Shown here in pieces: positions 1 to 7,630 of a stretch of DNA of 24,946 nucleotides. Under the pieces are notes generated by a model. That model was not told the origin of the DNA and did no database searches. It was given only the letters and a program-made list of their open reading frames with translations. The stretch's first letter is position 1. Each line of letters begins with the position of its first letter. The stretch spans positions 1-24,946 of the forward strand of contig CAAGGB010000273.1 in assembly GCA_900769285.1 (NCBI GenBank), written 5' to 3'. The translations under genes were made by a program, and so were the position numbers. This stretch comes from Victivallales bacterium. GTDB lineage: Bacteria; Verrucomicrobiota; Lentisphaeria; Oligosphaerales; Oligosphaeraceae.

Positions 1-180
1 CGGCGCGAACCCCCGGAAGGCAGACAAAAAAGATTGGAGCCCCGGAGGGGCGGCCCTAGCCCCGAAGGGGCGACCCCTGATTAGCCGGGGGTGAAGCGCA
101 GCGCAGCGGCGCGACCCCCCGGAACGCAGACAAAAAAGATTGGAGCCCCGGAGGGGCGACCTTTGATTAACCGGGGCGCC
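1..180. repeat. Two tandem copies of a GC-hairpin intergenic repeat
   Basis: Two units begin with the same CGGCGCGA-CCCCC-GGAA start (near 1 and 107). They share a central GCAGACAAAAAAGATTGG stretch and continue into GAGCCCCGGAGGGGCG. Both end in GATTA(G/A)CCGGGG. The first unit carries an extra 20-nt step with a second copy of the palindromic core (AGCCCCGAAGGGGCGACC, about 59-76). The core GCCCC-GRA-GGGGC can fold as a short hairpin, so this resembles a REP-type element. It lies downstream of the hsdR stop. No gene is credible here, and the element may continue left of the window. Confidence 0.75.
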
Positions 181-197
181 ATCCCCCCGGCCATGTG

Positions 198-220
198 CCT
201 ATAAGACCTATAAGACCTAT
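198..220. repeat. 9-bp tandem repeat, about 2.6 copies
   Basis: CCTATAAGA occurs twice head to tail (198-206, 207-215) followed by a partial CCTAT. It lies 54-76 nt beyond the hsdR stop codon on the transcribed (minus) side. It is AT-rich compared with the GC-rich element next to it. The rest of 181-273 shows nothing recognisable. Confidence 0.8.
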
Positions 221-273
221 TCCGCCGAACGAAACGGTCACTCGTCCGTTCCATTACGGCCAAGGCACAGCCT

Positions 274-3200
274 TCATTCGCCAAAAACAATGTCCCGGAA
301 ACGTTCGAAGAACGCCTTCAGCTTATCCAGCACACTTTCCCTCTTTCTGGTGCGCTCGCCTGTCGGGGTGAACCGTGAGACAGGTGGAAGCACCTTGGTG
401 ATGGCTGTGCCTGTCGTCTGCACGAAACCGTTACGGAAGGCATCCTCCATGAATTGGAACGTCTCGTCGCGCGAGAGGTTCTCCTCCGAAATGATGTGCT
501 CCAGCTCCTCTCGCCTTCTCCTCGTGACGAACTCCCTCCACTCGTCATCCACCTCGCCTGACGGGTCTAGGGAGGCGATGAAGCTCTCTATGAGGTCTTT
601 CTTGTTGCGCAACTCGAGACTGGAGTCGATGGCACGGCTGATGTCCTGCAGGACCACCTCTTTGTCCTTCAGATGTCCGCCATGATAGCGGCGAATCAGC
701 ATTAGGATGTAGTCGATGTTGATCTCGACCTGCTTGATGAGCTCAATCTCAAAGACGATGTCATCATTTATGTTCTCCAGATCCTGCTTTCTCCTGTTGC
801 GGAACTCCTCGTAGAAATGGAGATACAGCCCCTGGTAGTCCTGGAAGTCTGTGTCGGAGAGGATTTCCTGACCTGAAAACGCATCGAAGACAGAAAGGAT
901 GTTCCGCGCCTTCAGTATCGCCCCATACAGCTTGATGAACTCCTTCTGGCTGGTCTCCCCCACGATGTCGGCAGGGTTGAAGGACGGGTATTTTTGCAGC
1001 AGTTCGGCGATGAGCTCCTCGTAGCCCCTGACATGCTTCCCGTCATCATCCTCATAGCCATGGTAGTAGTCCTCGAATTTGCGCAGGAGCACCAGTCCGC
1101 CCGCCTCCTTGTCGCCAAAAAGCGCGATGCTCTCGTTCGTCCGCCGTTCCAGATTGCGGAAGCAGACGATGTTGCCGAAGGTCTTAACGGAGTTAAGGAT
1201 GCGGTTGGTTCTGGAGAAGGCCTGCAGCAGACCGTGCATCTTCAGGTTCTTGTCCACCCAGAGGGTGTTCAGTGTGGTGGCGTCAAATCCGGTCAGGAAC
1301 ATGTTGACCACAATGAGCAGGTCTATCTCGCGGTTCTTCATCCGTAGGGAGACGTCCTTGTAGTAGTTCTGGAATTTGTCGCTGGAGGTGTCGTAGGAGG
1401 TCCCGAACATCCCATTGTAGTCCTTGATGGCGGCCTCCAGGAAGTCCCGGCTGCTCTGGTCGAGGCCGCTGGGGTTCTCGGGATTCTCGTCGCCAACGCC
1501 GTCGTCCTCCTCCGTCTCGTTCACGCCGAAGCTGAAGATGGTCGCCACCCTGAGACGCTTTGCGGGGGGCAACGCCTCCATCTGCCGACGGAACTCCTCG
1601 TAGTAGAGCCTCGCCGCCTCAATGGAGGAGACGGCGAAGATGGAGTTGAAGCCACGCATCCGCACCTTCTGCGTGACTTCATGGATTTTCCGGCGGTCCT
1701 TGGCCGTCGCCACCGTCTCGACATTCTCCAGTCGGCTGTAGACAAACGTCTGGTCATTGCGCTTGGTCTTCTGAGCGAAATGCTCCAGAATGTACTGGGT
1801 GATGAGGGAGATTCTCTGCGGTGCCATCAGCGCCTTCTCCCGGTCAATGTTCCACACCTGCGACTCGTCGTCAATGTCCTCCGCCTCCTTCATCGTGCTG
1901 ATGTACTCCACGCGGAAGGGCAGCACATTCCGGTCATTGATGGCGTTGACGATGGTGTAGGTGTGCAGGCAGTCGCCGAAGGCCTGTTGGGTCGTCTGCA
2001 GGTCAGGGGCATTGGCGCCGTTGGCGTTCTTCGCGAAGATGGGTGTGCCGGTGAAGCCGAAGAGATGGTAGTGCCGGAAGCTCCTCGTGATGGCCCTGTG
2101 CATATCTCCAAACTGGGAACGGTGGCACTCGTCGAAGATGATGACCAGATGCAGGTGGTAGGCCGCGTGGTCGCGGTTGCGCTTGATGAAGGATGAGAGC
2201 TTCTGGATGGTGGTGATGATGATGTGGACGTGAGGACTCTCCAGTTGCCGCTGCAGAATCGCGGTGCTGGTGTTGCTGTTCGCCGCCCCCTTCTCGAACC
2301 GGTCGTATTCTTTCATCGTCTGATAGTCCAGATCCTTGCGGTCCACGACAAAGAGCACCTTGTTGATGCGTGGCAAGTGGGCGGCCAGTTGGGCGGACTT
2401 GAAGGAGGTCAGCGTCTTGCCGCTTCCCGTGGTGTGCCAGATGTAGCCGCCGCCCTCGGGCCTGCTGACGAGCCGATAGTTGGTGGCCACCTCGATGCGG
2501 TTCAGTATCCGCTCGGTCGCGACAATCTGGTACGGACGCATCGCCAGCAGCTTCCGCTCCGACGTAAACACGCAGTATCTCGTCAGCAGGTTCAGCAACG
2601 AGTGCTTCGCGAAGAAGGTCCTGGCAAAGTCCATCAGGTCGGTGATGGGACGGTTCTCCGCATCCGCCCACCAGGAAGTGAACTCGAAACTGTGGCTGGG
2701 GTTCTTCCGCGTCACTATCTGCCCCCGCATCATGGTGTGCGTATGGTCGCGCCGGGTGGAGTTGCTGTAGTATTTGGTCAATGTGCCGTTGGAGATGACA
2801 AACAACTGCACATACTCGAAAAGGCCACACCCCGCCCAGAAGCTCTCCTGCCCATAGCGGCGTATCTGGTTGAACGCCTCCCGGATGTCCACGCCCCGAC
2901 GCTTGAGCTCGATATGCACCAGAGGCAGACCATTCACCAGCACGGTCACATCATAGCGGTTCTCACGCCTGCCCCCTTCCGGCACATACTGGTTGATGAC
3001 CTGGAGACTGTTGTTGTGAATGTGCTCCTTGTCAATGAGCCGCACATTGACGGTGGAGCCATCGTCCCGCGTGATGGTCTGGACATAATCCTCCTGAATC
3101 AGCGCGGTCTTCTCCTGAATGCCGTGGTTGGTGTTGGCGATGACGCCGGTGAAGAAATGCTCCCATTCCCCGTCGCTGAAGCTCAGGTCATTCAGTTTCT

Positions 3201-3408
3201 CCAGTTGGACGCGCAGGTTGGCGATGAGCTCCCGCTCACTCCTGATGGGAAGATACTCGTAGGCCTGCGACTGGAGCTGGCCGATGAACGCCCGCTCCAG
3301 CTCCGCCTCGGACTGGTAGCTGCCAGCCCCCCTACTCTCCGTCGAGACATACTTCGCGACTACCGTGCTCTCCGGATTCTCGCTGACGATGCGGTGCTGT
3401 TCCATCAT
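274..3408 (-). CDS. hsdR: Type I restriction enzyme, R (motor/nuclease) subunit HsdR
   Basis: This is the ATP-dependent translocase and nuclease of a type I restriction-modification complex, acting on incoming unmodified DNA with HsdM and HsdS. It is 1044 aa, close to the roughly 1040 aa of type IC HsdR proteins. An N-terminal PD-(D/E)XK site is seen as D153 and E167-L-K169 in RYDVTVLVNG...HIELKRRG. The SF2 motor follows: Walker A TGSGKT (about 327-332), DECH box (about 426-429), FTGTP (about 452-456) and a later QAFSRTNRI motif VI. The start is the first of two adjacent ATGs (3408, 3405), with AGGGG just upstream; the second has the better spacing. An upstream in-frame extension would run into hsdS and is not needed. 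It is the last gene of the operon, 7 nt after the hsdS stop. No frameshift or lost motif is visible, so it looks functional. Confidence 0.97.
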   Translation of the reverse strand: MMEQHRIVSENPESTVVAKYVSTESRGAGSYQSEAELERAFIGQLQSQAYEYLPIRSERELIANLRVQLEKLNDLSFSDGEWEHFFTGVIANTNHGIQEKTALIQEDYVQTITRDDGSTVNVRLIDKEHIHNNSLQVINQYVPEGGRRENRYDVTVLVNGLPLVHIELKRRGVDIREAFNQIRRYGQESFWAGCGLFEYVQLFVISNGTLTKYYSNSTRRDHTHTMMRGQIVTRKNPSHSFEFTSWWADAENRPITDLMDFARTFFAKHSLLNLLTRYCVFTSERKLLAMRPYQIVATERILNRIEVATNYRLVSRPEGGGYIWHTTGSGKTLTSFKSAQLAAHLPRINKVLFVVDRKDLDYQTMKEYDRFEKGAANSNTSTAILQRQLESPHVHIIITTIQKLSSFIKRNRDHAAYHLHLVIIFDECHRSQFGDMHRAITRSFRHYHLFGFTGTPIFAKNANGANAPDLQTTQQAFGDCLHTYTIVNAINDRNVLPFRVEYISTMKEAEDIDDESQVWNIDREKALMAPQRISLITQYILEHFAQKTKRNDQTFVYSRLENVETVATAKDRRKIHEVTQKVRMRGFNSIFAVSSIEAARLYYEEFRRQMEALPPAKRLRVATIFSFGVNETEEDDGVGDENPENPSGLDQSSRDFLEAAIKDYNGMFGTSYDTSSDKFQNYYKDVSLRMKNREIDLLIVVNMFLTGFDATTLNTLWVDKNLKMHGLLQAFSRTNRILNSVKTFGNIVCFRNLERRTNESIALFGDKEAGGLVLLRKFEDYYHGYEDDDGKHVRGYEELIAELLQKYPSFNPADIVGETSQKEFIKLYGAILKARNILSVFDAFSGQEILSDTDFQDYQGLYLHFYEEFRNRRKQDLENINDDIVFEIELIKQVEINIDYILMLIRRYHGGHLKDKEVVLQDISRAIDSSLELRNKKDLIESFIASLDPSGEVDDEWREFVTRRRREELEHIISEENLSRDETFQFMEDAFRNGFVQTTGTAITKVLPPVSRFTPTGERTRKRESVLDKLKAFFERFRDIVFGE

Positions 3409-3415
3409 GCTGCCC

Positions 3416-4615
3416 CTATTCCGCCGGCGCAAACGTCAGCAGCCTATCCCGGTAATGCTCATACTGCTGACGACGCGCAGCCAGCTCCGCCGGCAACCCC
3501 ATCGACAGGTCATTCACCAAAGCCTCAAAACGGTCAAGTATTGACACAATCCGCTCCTGCTCGGAAAGGGGAGGAATGACTATTTCAAAGCATTCAAGCA
3601 TCGGTTTTCTGATGGAAGTTACTGTTGCAGAAACCGCTTTTTTCTGTATAAAGTTATGGAAATGAACTATCATATAGTAGTAGAGATACTTACCATTAAG
3701 ACCTTCCATTTTTGGACAAACCCTATATGCCCGCTGGTGAAGAGCATATTTGCCTTGAGCATAGTGAAAAATTTCTCCTATACTGCCCTCGCCTGGAATA
3801 ATAATTGCTTCCTTATCATCAAATTCATATTCATTGTTTCGAAAGACATCTTTTGAACGAACATAAAACGGATAAAGACCGTTCAAAATTGCATCATCGC
3901 GATTGCTCCTCCCTGTCCCAATTTCACAAAAGCTCGCTAGAGCCTTTTGCCTTACCCCCCCCGGGTTAGATTTAGCTAACTCTTCGAAGCTCAATAGTTT
4001 ATTGCGATAGTACTCATATTGCCGACGGCGTGCCTCCAGCTCCGCCTCCAGCTCCGCCTCCAGCTCCGCCTCCAGCTGGGTGAACTTGTCCAAGATTCGA
4101 ACTATTTCCTCTTGGATTGGCAGAGGAGGTACTGGAATAATGATGGATTCTATTGCTGGAACACTTGAATGCACAACCTTGCTCTTGACTCTACCTTTGC
4201 TTTTCTGAGCCTGTGCTTCTTTTGTTGACAACGCATAACCAAGATATTTAGGATTCTGCTTATGCTTTAATACAACTATATCTCCTCCAGCCACACATCT
4301 TTCATGTCCAATGTATGCCGTTGACTTGGCAATATCTTCGACTTTTTCACCTGTAATTGCGAACAATACATCCCCATATTCAAAGAATTTTGGAGACGCA
4401 AGCAAATCCAATGATGTATGCGAAATGCATTTGTCAAACCAAACTCCATAATCAGTATAGATTTCTCCATAGCGCACACATGGAACACCTGTTTCTGTAA
4501 CTTGCTCTCTGGTAATTCCAGCCCCTCGGAAGATATTTGTGGCAATATCTCCTATTCTCTTATACTCCACCCCCCTGGGGCAGTACTGCTGGATAAGTTC
4601 ATCGAGTCTGCTCAT
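3416..4615 (-). CDS. hsdS: Type I restriction-modification specificity subunit HsdS
   Basis: This is the DNA-sequence specificity subunit that guides both methylation and restriction. It is 399 aa with the usual two-half layout: TRD1 (about 15-165), central conserved helix (about 165-212), TRD2 (about 225-350) and C-terminal conserved helix (about 350-395). The two conserved regions are internal repeats of each other (LDKF...ARRRQYEYYRNKLLSF and LDRF...AARRQQYEHYRDRLLTF). TRD1 ends in IPVPPLPIQEEIVRILDKF and TRD2 in IPPLSEQERIVSILDRF, which are family signatures. The central helix contains LEAE repeated about four times, encoded by a 12-bp tandem repeat. This is the position of the TAEL repeats of EcoR124I. 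The TRD-coding parts are much more AT-rich than the flanking genes. The start overlaps the stop of the preceding nuclease gene by ATGA. Confidence 0.97.
   Translation of the reverse strand: MSRLDELIQQYCPRGVEYKRIGDIATNIFRGAGITREQVTETGVPCVRYGEIYTDYGVWFDKCISHTSLDLLASPKFFEYGDVLFAITGEKVEDIAKSTAYIGHERCVAGGDIVVLKHKQNPKYLGYALSTKEAQAQKSKGRVKSKVVHSSVPAIESIIIPVPPLPIQEEIVRILDKFTQLEAELEAELEAELEARRRQYEYYRNKLLSFEELAKSNPGGVRQKALASFCEIGTGRSNRDDAILNGLYPFYVRSKDVFRNNEYEFDDKEAIIIPGEGSIGEIFHYAQGKYALHQRAYRVCPKMEGLNGKYLYYYMIVHFHNFIQKKAVSATVTSIRKPMLECFEIVIPPLSEQERIVSILDRFEALVNDLSMGLPAELAARRQQYEHYRDRLLTFAPAE
4032..4077. repeat. 12-bp tandem repeat in hsdS linker, 3.8 copies
   Basis: GCCTCCAGCTCC occurs three times exactly in tandem (4032-4067) plus ten bases of a fourth copy. 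On the coding strand it encodes LEAE repeats at about residues 181-194 of HsdS. Because the unit is four codons long, gain or loss of copies keeps the frame and only changes the linker length between the two recognition domains. Confidence 0.95.
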
Positions 4616-5661
4616 GATGCGTCTCCATTATCCCTGACCTCATCAAATAGGCGCTGCGCCTCGGCGAGTTTCTGAAGTTCAGTCTTCAGAGCCTCCTCGG
4701 AGGGCAGGTAGAGCTGGTACTTGCTGGCGAGAATTGTGCTATTGTCCTCCGGAAGGGACATCTTCACCATCTCATCGTTCTTCGCCGTGCAGAGCAGGAT
4801 GCCGATCGTGGGATTTTCGTCGGGGAGTTTCTCCTTGCGGTCGAAGTAGTTCACGTACATCTGAAGCTGCCCAATGTCCTCGTGGGTGATTTTGCGGGTC
4901 TTGAGCTCAATCACCACGAAGCAACGGAGCAGTCGGTTGTAGAAGACCAGGTCGACAAAGAACTCGTCGTCCTCTAGAAGAATCCTTTTTTGGCGGGCGA
5001 CAAAGCTGAAGCCGTTTCCCAATTCCAGCAGGAACTGCTGGAGATGCTCAATCAGCGCCTTTTCGAGGTCATCCTCATAATACTTGGGCTTCCGCTCAAG
5101 CCCAAGGAATTCAAGAATCATGGGATCCTTGATGATTTCCGTGGGGGCTTCGACCTTCCGTTCCTTTCTGGCGGTGGCGAGGAGGGTTTCCTTGTCGTTG
5201 CTGAGCAGAAGACGCTCGAAAAGCAGACTATGGATCTGGCGTTCCGTCTCTCGGGCCGTCCATGCGTTGTTCACAGCCTCGAGTTCATAGTATTCCCGCT
5301 TCACCGGGTCATCGATTTGAATCAGAAGGCGATATTGAGTCCAGTTCAATTGGGAACGCAGCGCGTTCCCAATTGGATACACACGATAGAATTGACGGCA
5401 AAACTTCAATTGCCGTTCGCAAAATCCGCTTCCGTATTCGGCCTCCAGGGTCTTCGCCAGCGTCTTGACCAGATAGGCCCCGTAATCCGCCCGCTCCTTT
5501 CCCCGCTGCTCCTCCTCAAAAAAACGCCTGCCCAGATTCCAGTACATCTGCACCCGGCAGAAGTCCACACTGCGAACGGCATCGGAACGGGCGGCCTCGA
5601 TGATTTTCCGCGCGTCATCAAGAAGAGAGGAGAACTGTCTAGGCATCGGAGGAGCATTCAT
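4612..5661 (-). CDS. DUF1016 (YhcG-like) PD-(D/E)XK nuclease-domain protein
   Basis: This 349-aa protein has the two parts of the DUF1016/YhcG family. The N-terminal helical DUF1016_N domain (about 10-155) has typical NALRSQLNWTQYRLL and NAWTARETERQI motifs. The C-terminal nuclease-fold domain (about 175-345) shows D237 in FVDLVFYN, E252-L-K254 in VVIELKT and Q265 in GQLQMYVNYFD. The catalytic-type residues are intact. The family is often found beside type I restriction genes, but its exact role is not settled; an accessory nuclease or a regulator of restriction is possible. It overlaps hsdM upstream and hsdS downstream by ATGA, so it should be translated with them. A perfect 13-bp inverted repeat lies inside its N-terminal coding part. 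Family assignment is sure, function is not. Confidence 0.93.
   Translation of the reverse strand: MNAPPMPRQFSSLLDDARKIIEAARSDAVRSVDFCRVQMYWNLGRRFFEEEQRGKERADYGAYLVKTLAKTLEAEYGSGFCERQLKFCRQFYRVYPIGNALRSQLNWTQYRLLIQIDDPVKREYYELEAVNNAWTARETERQIHSLLFERLLLSNDKETLLATARKERKVEAPTEIIKDPMILEFLGLERKPKYYEDDLEKALIEHLQQFLLELGNGFSFVARQKRILLEDDEFFVDLVFYNRLLRCFVVIELKTRKITHEDIGQLQMYVNYFDRKEKLPDENPTIGILLCTAKNDEMVKMSLPEDNSTILASKYQLYLPSEEALKTELQKLAEAQRLFDEVRDNGDAS
5347..5375. repeat. Perfect 13-bp inverted repeat inside the DUF1016 gene
   Basis: The arms CAATTGGGAACGC (5347-5359) and GCGTTCCCAATTG (5363-5375) are exact reverse complements around a 3-nt spacer. They lie in the coding sequence for the conserved IGNALRSQLN segment, so this is not an insertion that breaks the gene. 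It could form a strong mRNA hairpin or be a protein-binding site. Confidence 0.9.
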
Positions 5662-7220
5662 GACGCTCCCTCCAGGTCCGCGATGATGTCATCAATGGCC
5701 GAGCGCAACTCGTTCTGCCGCGCCACGATGCCGGCGATGCGCCGGTTCAGCTCGGTGATGTCGACGGCCTCGCGCGTATCCTTCTGTTCCACGTAGCTGG
5801 AGACGGAAATGTTATAGGCATTGGCGGCGATGTCGGTGTTCTTGACCAGAGCACTGAAATGCGGCTTGTTTTCCCTTTCTCTGAACGCCGAGAGAATGTT
5901 CCAGATATTCTCCGGCATCAGCTTGTTCTTGTTGCCGACGTGCTCGAACTCATTCGAGGCGTCAATGAAGAGCGTGTGGTTGTCCGTCTTGCTCTTCTTG
6001 AGGACAATGATGCAGGTGGCGATGGTGACGCCAAAGAAGAGATTGCCTGGCAGTTGGATGACGGTATCTATGAAGTTGTTGTCGATGAGGTATTTGCGGA
6101 TTTTCTGCTCGGCACCGCCACGATAGAGGACACCGGGGAACTCGACGATGGCGGCGGTGCCGGAGGTCGATAGCCAGGAGAGCATATGCATGGTAAAGGC
6201 CAGGTCGGCCTTGCTCTTGGGCGCGAGGACACCCGCCGGGGAGAAGCGTTGGTCGTTGATGAGCAGCGGATTGGCATCTCCGTCCCAGTGGATGGAGTAG
6301 GGAGGATTCGAGACGATGGCGTCGAAGGGCTCGTCATCCCAGTGCTTGGGGTCGGTGAGGGTATCCCCGTAGGCGATGTCGAACTTCTCGTAGTTGATGT
6401 CGTGGAGGAACATGTTGATGCGGCACAGGTTGTAGGTGGTCAGGTTGATTTCCTGTCCGAAGAAGCCCTGTCGCACCTTGTCCTTGCCCAGTACTTTGGC
6501 AAACTTCAGCAGCAGCGAGCCGGAGCCGCAGGCAGGGTCATAGACCTTGTTCACCTCGCTCTTGCCGACGACCGTGATGCGGGCCAGCAGCTCTGAAACC
6601 TCCTGCGGCGTGAAGAACTCGCCGCCGGACTTGCCGGCAGAACTGGCGTACATGGTCATCAGATACTCGTAGGCGTCGCCGAAGGTGTCATTGACCGTCC
6701 CCGAAATCTCCCCCAACTGCAGATTGCCGATGGCGTCCAGGATGCGCACCAGCTTCTCGTTGCGCTTGGCTACGGTCGAGCCGAGCTTGTCACTGTTCAT
6801 ATTGAGGTCGCTAAAAAGGCCCTTGAAGTCGTCCTCGCTGGCTGCGCCCTTCGCCGAGTTCTCGATGTTCTTGAAGATAGTGTCCAAGGTGACATTCAGG
6901 TTCGCGTCATGCTTGGCGCGGGTGCGCACATTGCAGAACAGCTCGGAAGGCAGAATAAAGAAGCCCTTGTCCTTGACCGTCTCCTCACGTCCGAATTCGG
7001 CGCTGACGTCATCCAAGGCCGCATAGTCGAAAGACGGATTTCCCGCCTTGCGTTCGCCCTCATTGATGAACTTCGTCAGATTCTCCGAAATGAAGCGATA
7101 GAAGAGCATTCCCAGCACATAGCTCTTGAAGTCCCATCCATCGACACTGCCCCGCAAATCATTGGCTATCTGCCAAATGGTGCGGTGAAGCTCCGCGCGT
7201 TCCTGTTCCTTGGTCGCCAT
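5658..7220 (-). CDS. hsdM: Type I restriction-modification DNA methyltransferase HsdM
   Basis: This is the N6-adenine methyltransferase subunit, which protects host sites and forms the M2S core of the complex. It is 520 aa, the same length as EcoR124I HsdM. The N-terminal helical HsdM_N domain is at about 8-165. The SAM-binding motif I is DPACGSGSLLL (228-238) and the catalytic motif IV is NPPYS (305-309). The preceding GKSGGEFFTPQEV is typical of the family. It is the first gene of the operon, and its TGA overlaps the ATG of the DUF1016 gene. The ribosome site is weak (AGGATAGAG about 8 nt upstream), and the leader is long and carries short ORFs. It looks intact. Confidence 0.98.
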   Translation of the reverse strand: MATKEQERAELHRTIWQIANDLRGSVDGWDFKSYVLGMLFYRFISENLTKFINEGERKAGNPSFDYAALDDVSAEFGREETVKDKGFFILPSELFCNVRTRAKHDANLNVTLDTIFKNIENSAKGAASEDDFKGLFSDLNMNSDKLGSTVAKRNEKLVRILDAIGNLQLGEISGTVNDTFGDAYEYLMTMYASSAGKSGGEFFTPQEVSELLARITVVGKSEVNKVYDPACGSGSLLLKFAKVLGKDKVRQGFFGQEINLTTYNLCRINMFLHDINYEKFDIAYGDTLTDPKHWDDEPFDAIVSNPPYSIHWDGDANPLLINDQRFSPAGVLAPKSKADLAFTMHMLSWLSTSGTAAIVEFPGVLYRGGAEQKIRKYLIDNNFIDTVIQLPGNLFFGVTIATCIIVLKKSKTDNHTLFIDASNEFEHVGNKNKLMPENIWNILSAFRERENKPHFSALVKNTDIAANAYNISVSSYVEQKDTREAVDITELNRRIAGIVARQNELRSAIDDIIADLEGAS

Positions 7221-7297
7221 CGTCAGACTCTATCCTATCTCCCTACTCAAACAAGAAAATCATCGCCTCATGGCGAGACGCTGTCAGGACGGCGACA

Positions 7298-7380
7298 CTA
7301 CGCTTCGCTGTGGGACGCGAGCACGTCTCTTATGTACTCTACGATCTCCGCATCATTTCCCATGTCACGGTCACGTCCAT
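7298..7380 (-). other. Two overlapping short ORFs in the hsdM leader (13 and 21 codons)
   Basis: On the minus strand an ATG at 7380 opens a 13-codon frame (MDVTVTWEMMRRS, stop at 7339) with GAGGAC upstream as a possible ribosome site. In another frame an ATG at 7363 opens 21 codons (beginning MGNDAEIVEYIRDVL, ending at 7298). The second frame reads like ordinary protein for about ten codons upstream of its ATG, back to tandem TGA-TAG stops. It could therefore be the remnant of a lost gene. Leader peptide, remnant and chance are all possible. Confidence 0.25.
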
Positions 7381-7411
7381 CGTGATAGTCCTCAGCCTAT
7401 CATTTACGGGT

Positions 7412-7440
7412 AATATAAACCTCAACGTTCCTTCTTTCTA
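7412..7440 (-). promoter_or_regulatory. Possible sigma-70 promoter of the hsdM operon
   Basis: On the minus strand TAGAAA (7440-7435) and TATATT (7417-7412) are 17 nt apart. The -10 matches 5 of 6 and the -35 about 4 of 6 consensus positions, in a locally AT-rich patch. The start would be near 7405, giving a leader of about 185 nt before hsdM. The gap 7221-7630 otherwise holds only the short ORFs, the dispersed repeat, a hairpin and a tandem repeat, each listed separately. Confidence 0.4.
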
Positions 7441-7443
7441 CTT

Positions 7444-7546
7444 AGTGAGCATTCGAAAAGGTCGGTGGCTGGCTGGGACGACAGCGTTTTACCTCCCGAC
7501 GGCAGGGACGCCGTCGGGACAGGCGCCTCTTCACTTCGCTGCGGGG
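7444..7546 (-). repeat. Diverged copy of the dispersed intergenic repeat (copy 3)
   Basis: The stretch aligns nearly without gaps to the reverse complement of 24616-24716. Shared blocks include TTCGA, GGTCGGTGGC, GGGACG-CAGCG, a hairpin-like CCCG/CGGG segment, GGGACGCC against GGGGCGCC, and a tail TCGGG-CAG-CG ending TTCGC-GC-GGG. It lies between the restriction operon and the GH36 gene. Confidence 0.65.
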
Positions 7547-7560
7547 CACAGGCACTTTTC

Positions 7561-7583
7561 GAACGCTCTCTGTGATAGCGTTC
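7561..7583. terminator. Hairpin downstream of the GH36 gene, possible terminator
   Basis: GAACGCT (7561-7567) and AGCGTTC (7577-7583) form a 7-bp stem with a 9-nt loop, 48-70 nt past the GH36 stop. No clear U-tract follows on either strand, so termination is only a possibility. Confidence 0.3.
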
Positions 7584-7600
7584 TCGAGCTTCCTGGCATT

Positions 7601-7627
7601 CTTTTGAGTCTTTTGTGTCTTTTGTGG
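7601..7627. repeat. 9-bp tandem repeat, 3 degenerate copies
   Basis: CTTTTGAGT, CTTTTGTGT and CTTTTGTGG follow one another directly, starting 4 nt beyond the GH36 stop codon on its transcribed side. The 9-bp period matches the unrelated-sequence tandem repeat that follows hsdR. Confidence 0.8.
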
Positions 7628-7630
7628 ACT

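Noticed and set aside
81..290. 69-codon minus-strand frame after hsdR
   Set aside because: It translates the tandem repeats and hairpin elements and overlaps the hsdR end. No protein-like signal is seen.
4032..4077. CRISPR-like or minisatellite array
   Set aside because: The repeats are contiguous 12-bp units in frame inside hsdS, without spacers. The family explanation (linker repeats) is sufficient.
274..7220. Broken or phase-off restriction genes
   Set aside because: hsdM, the DUF1016 gene, hsdS and hsdR are all full length with intact motifs and no frameshift.
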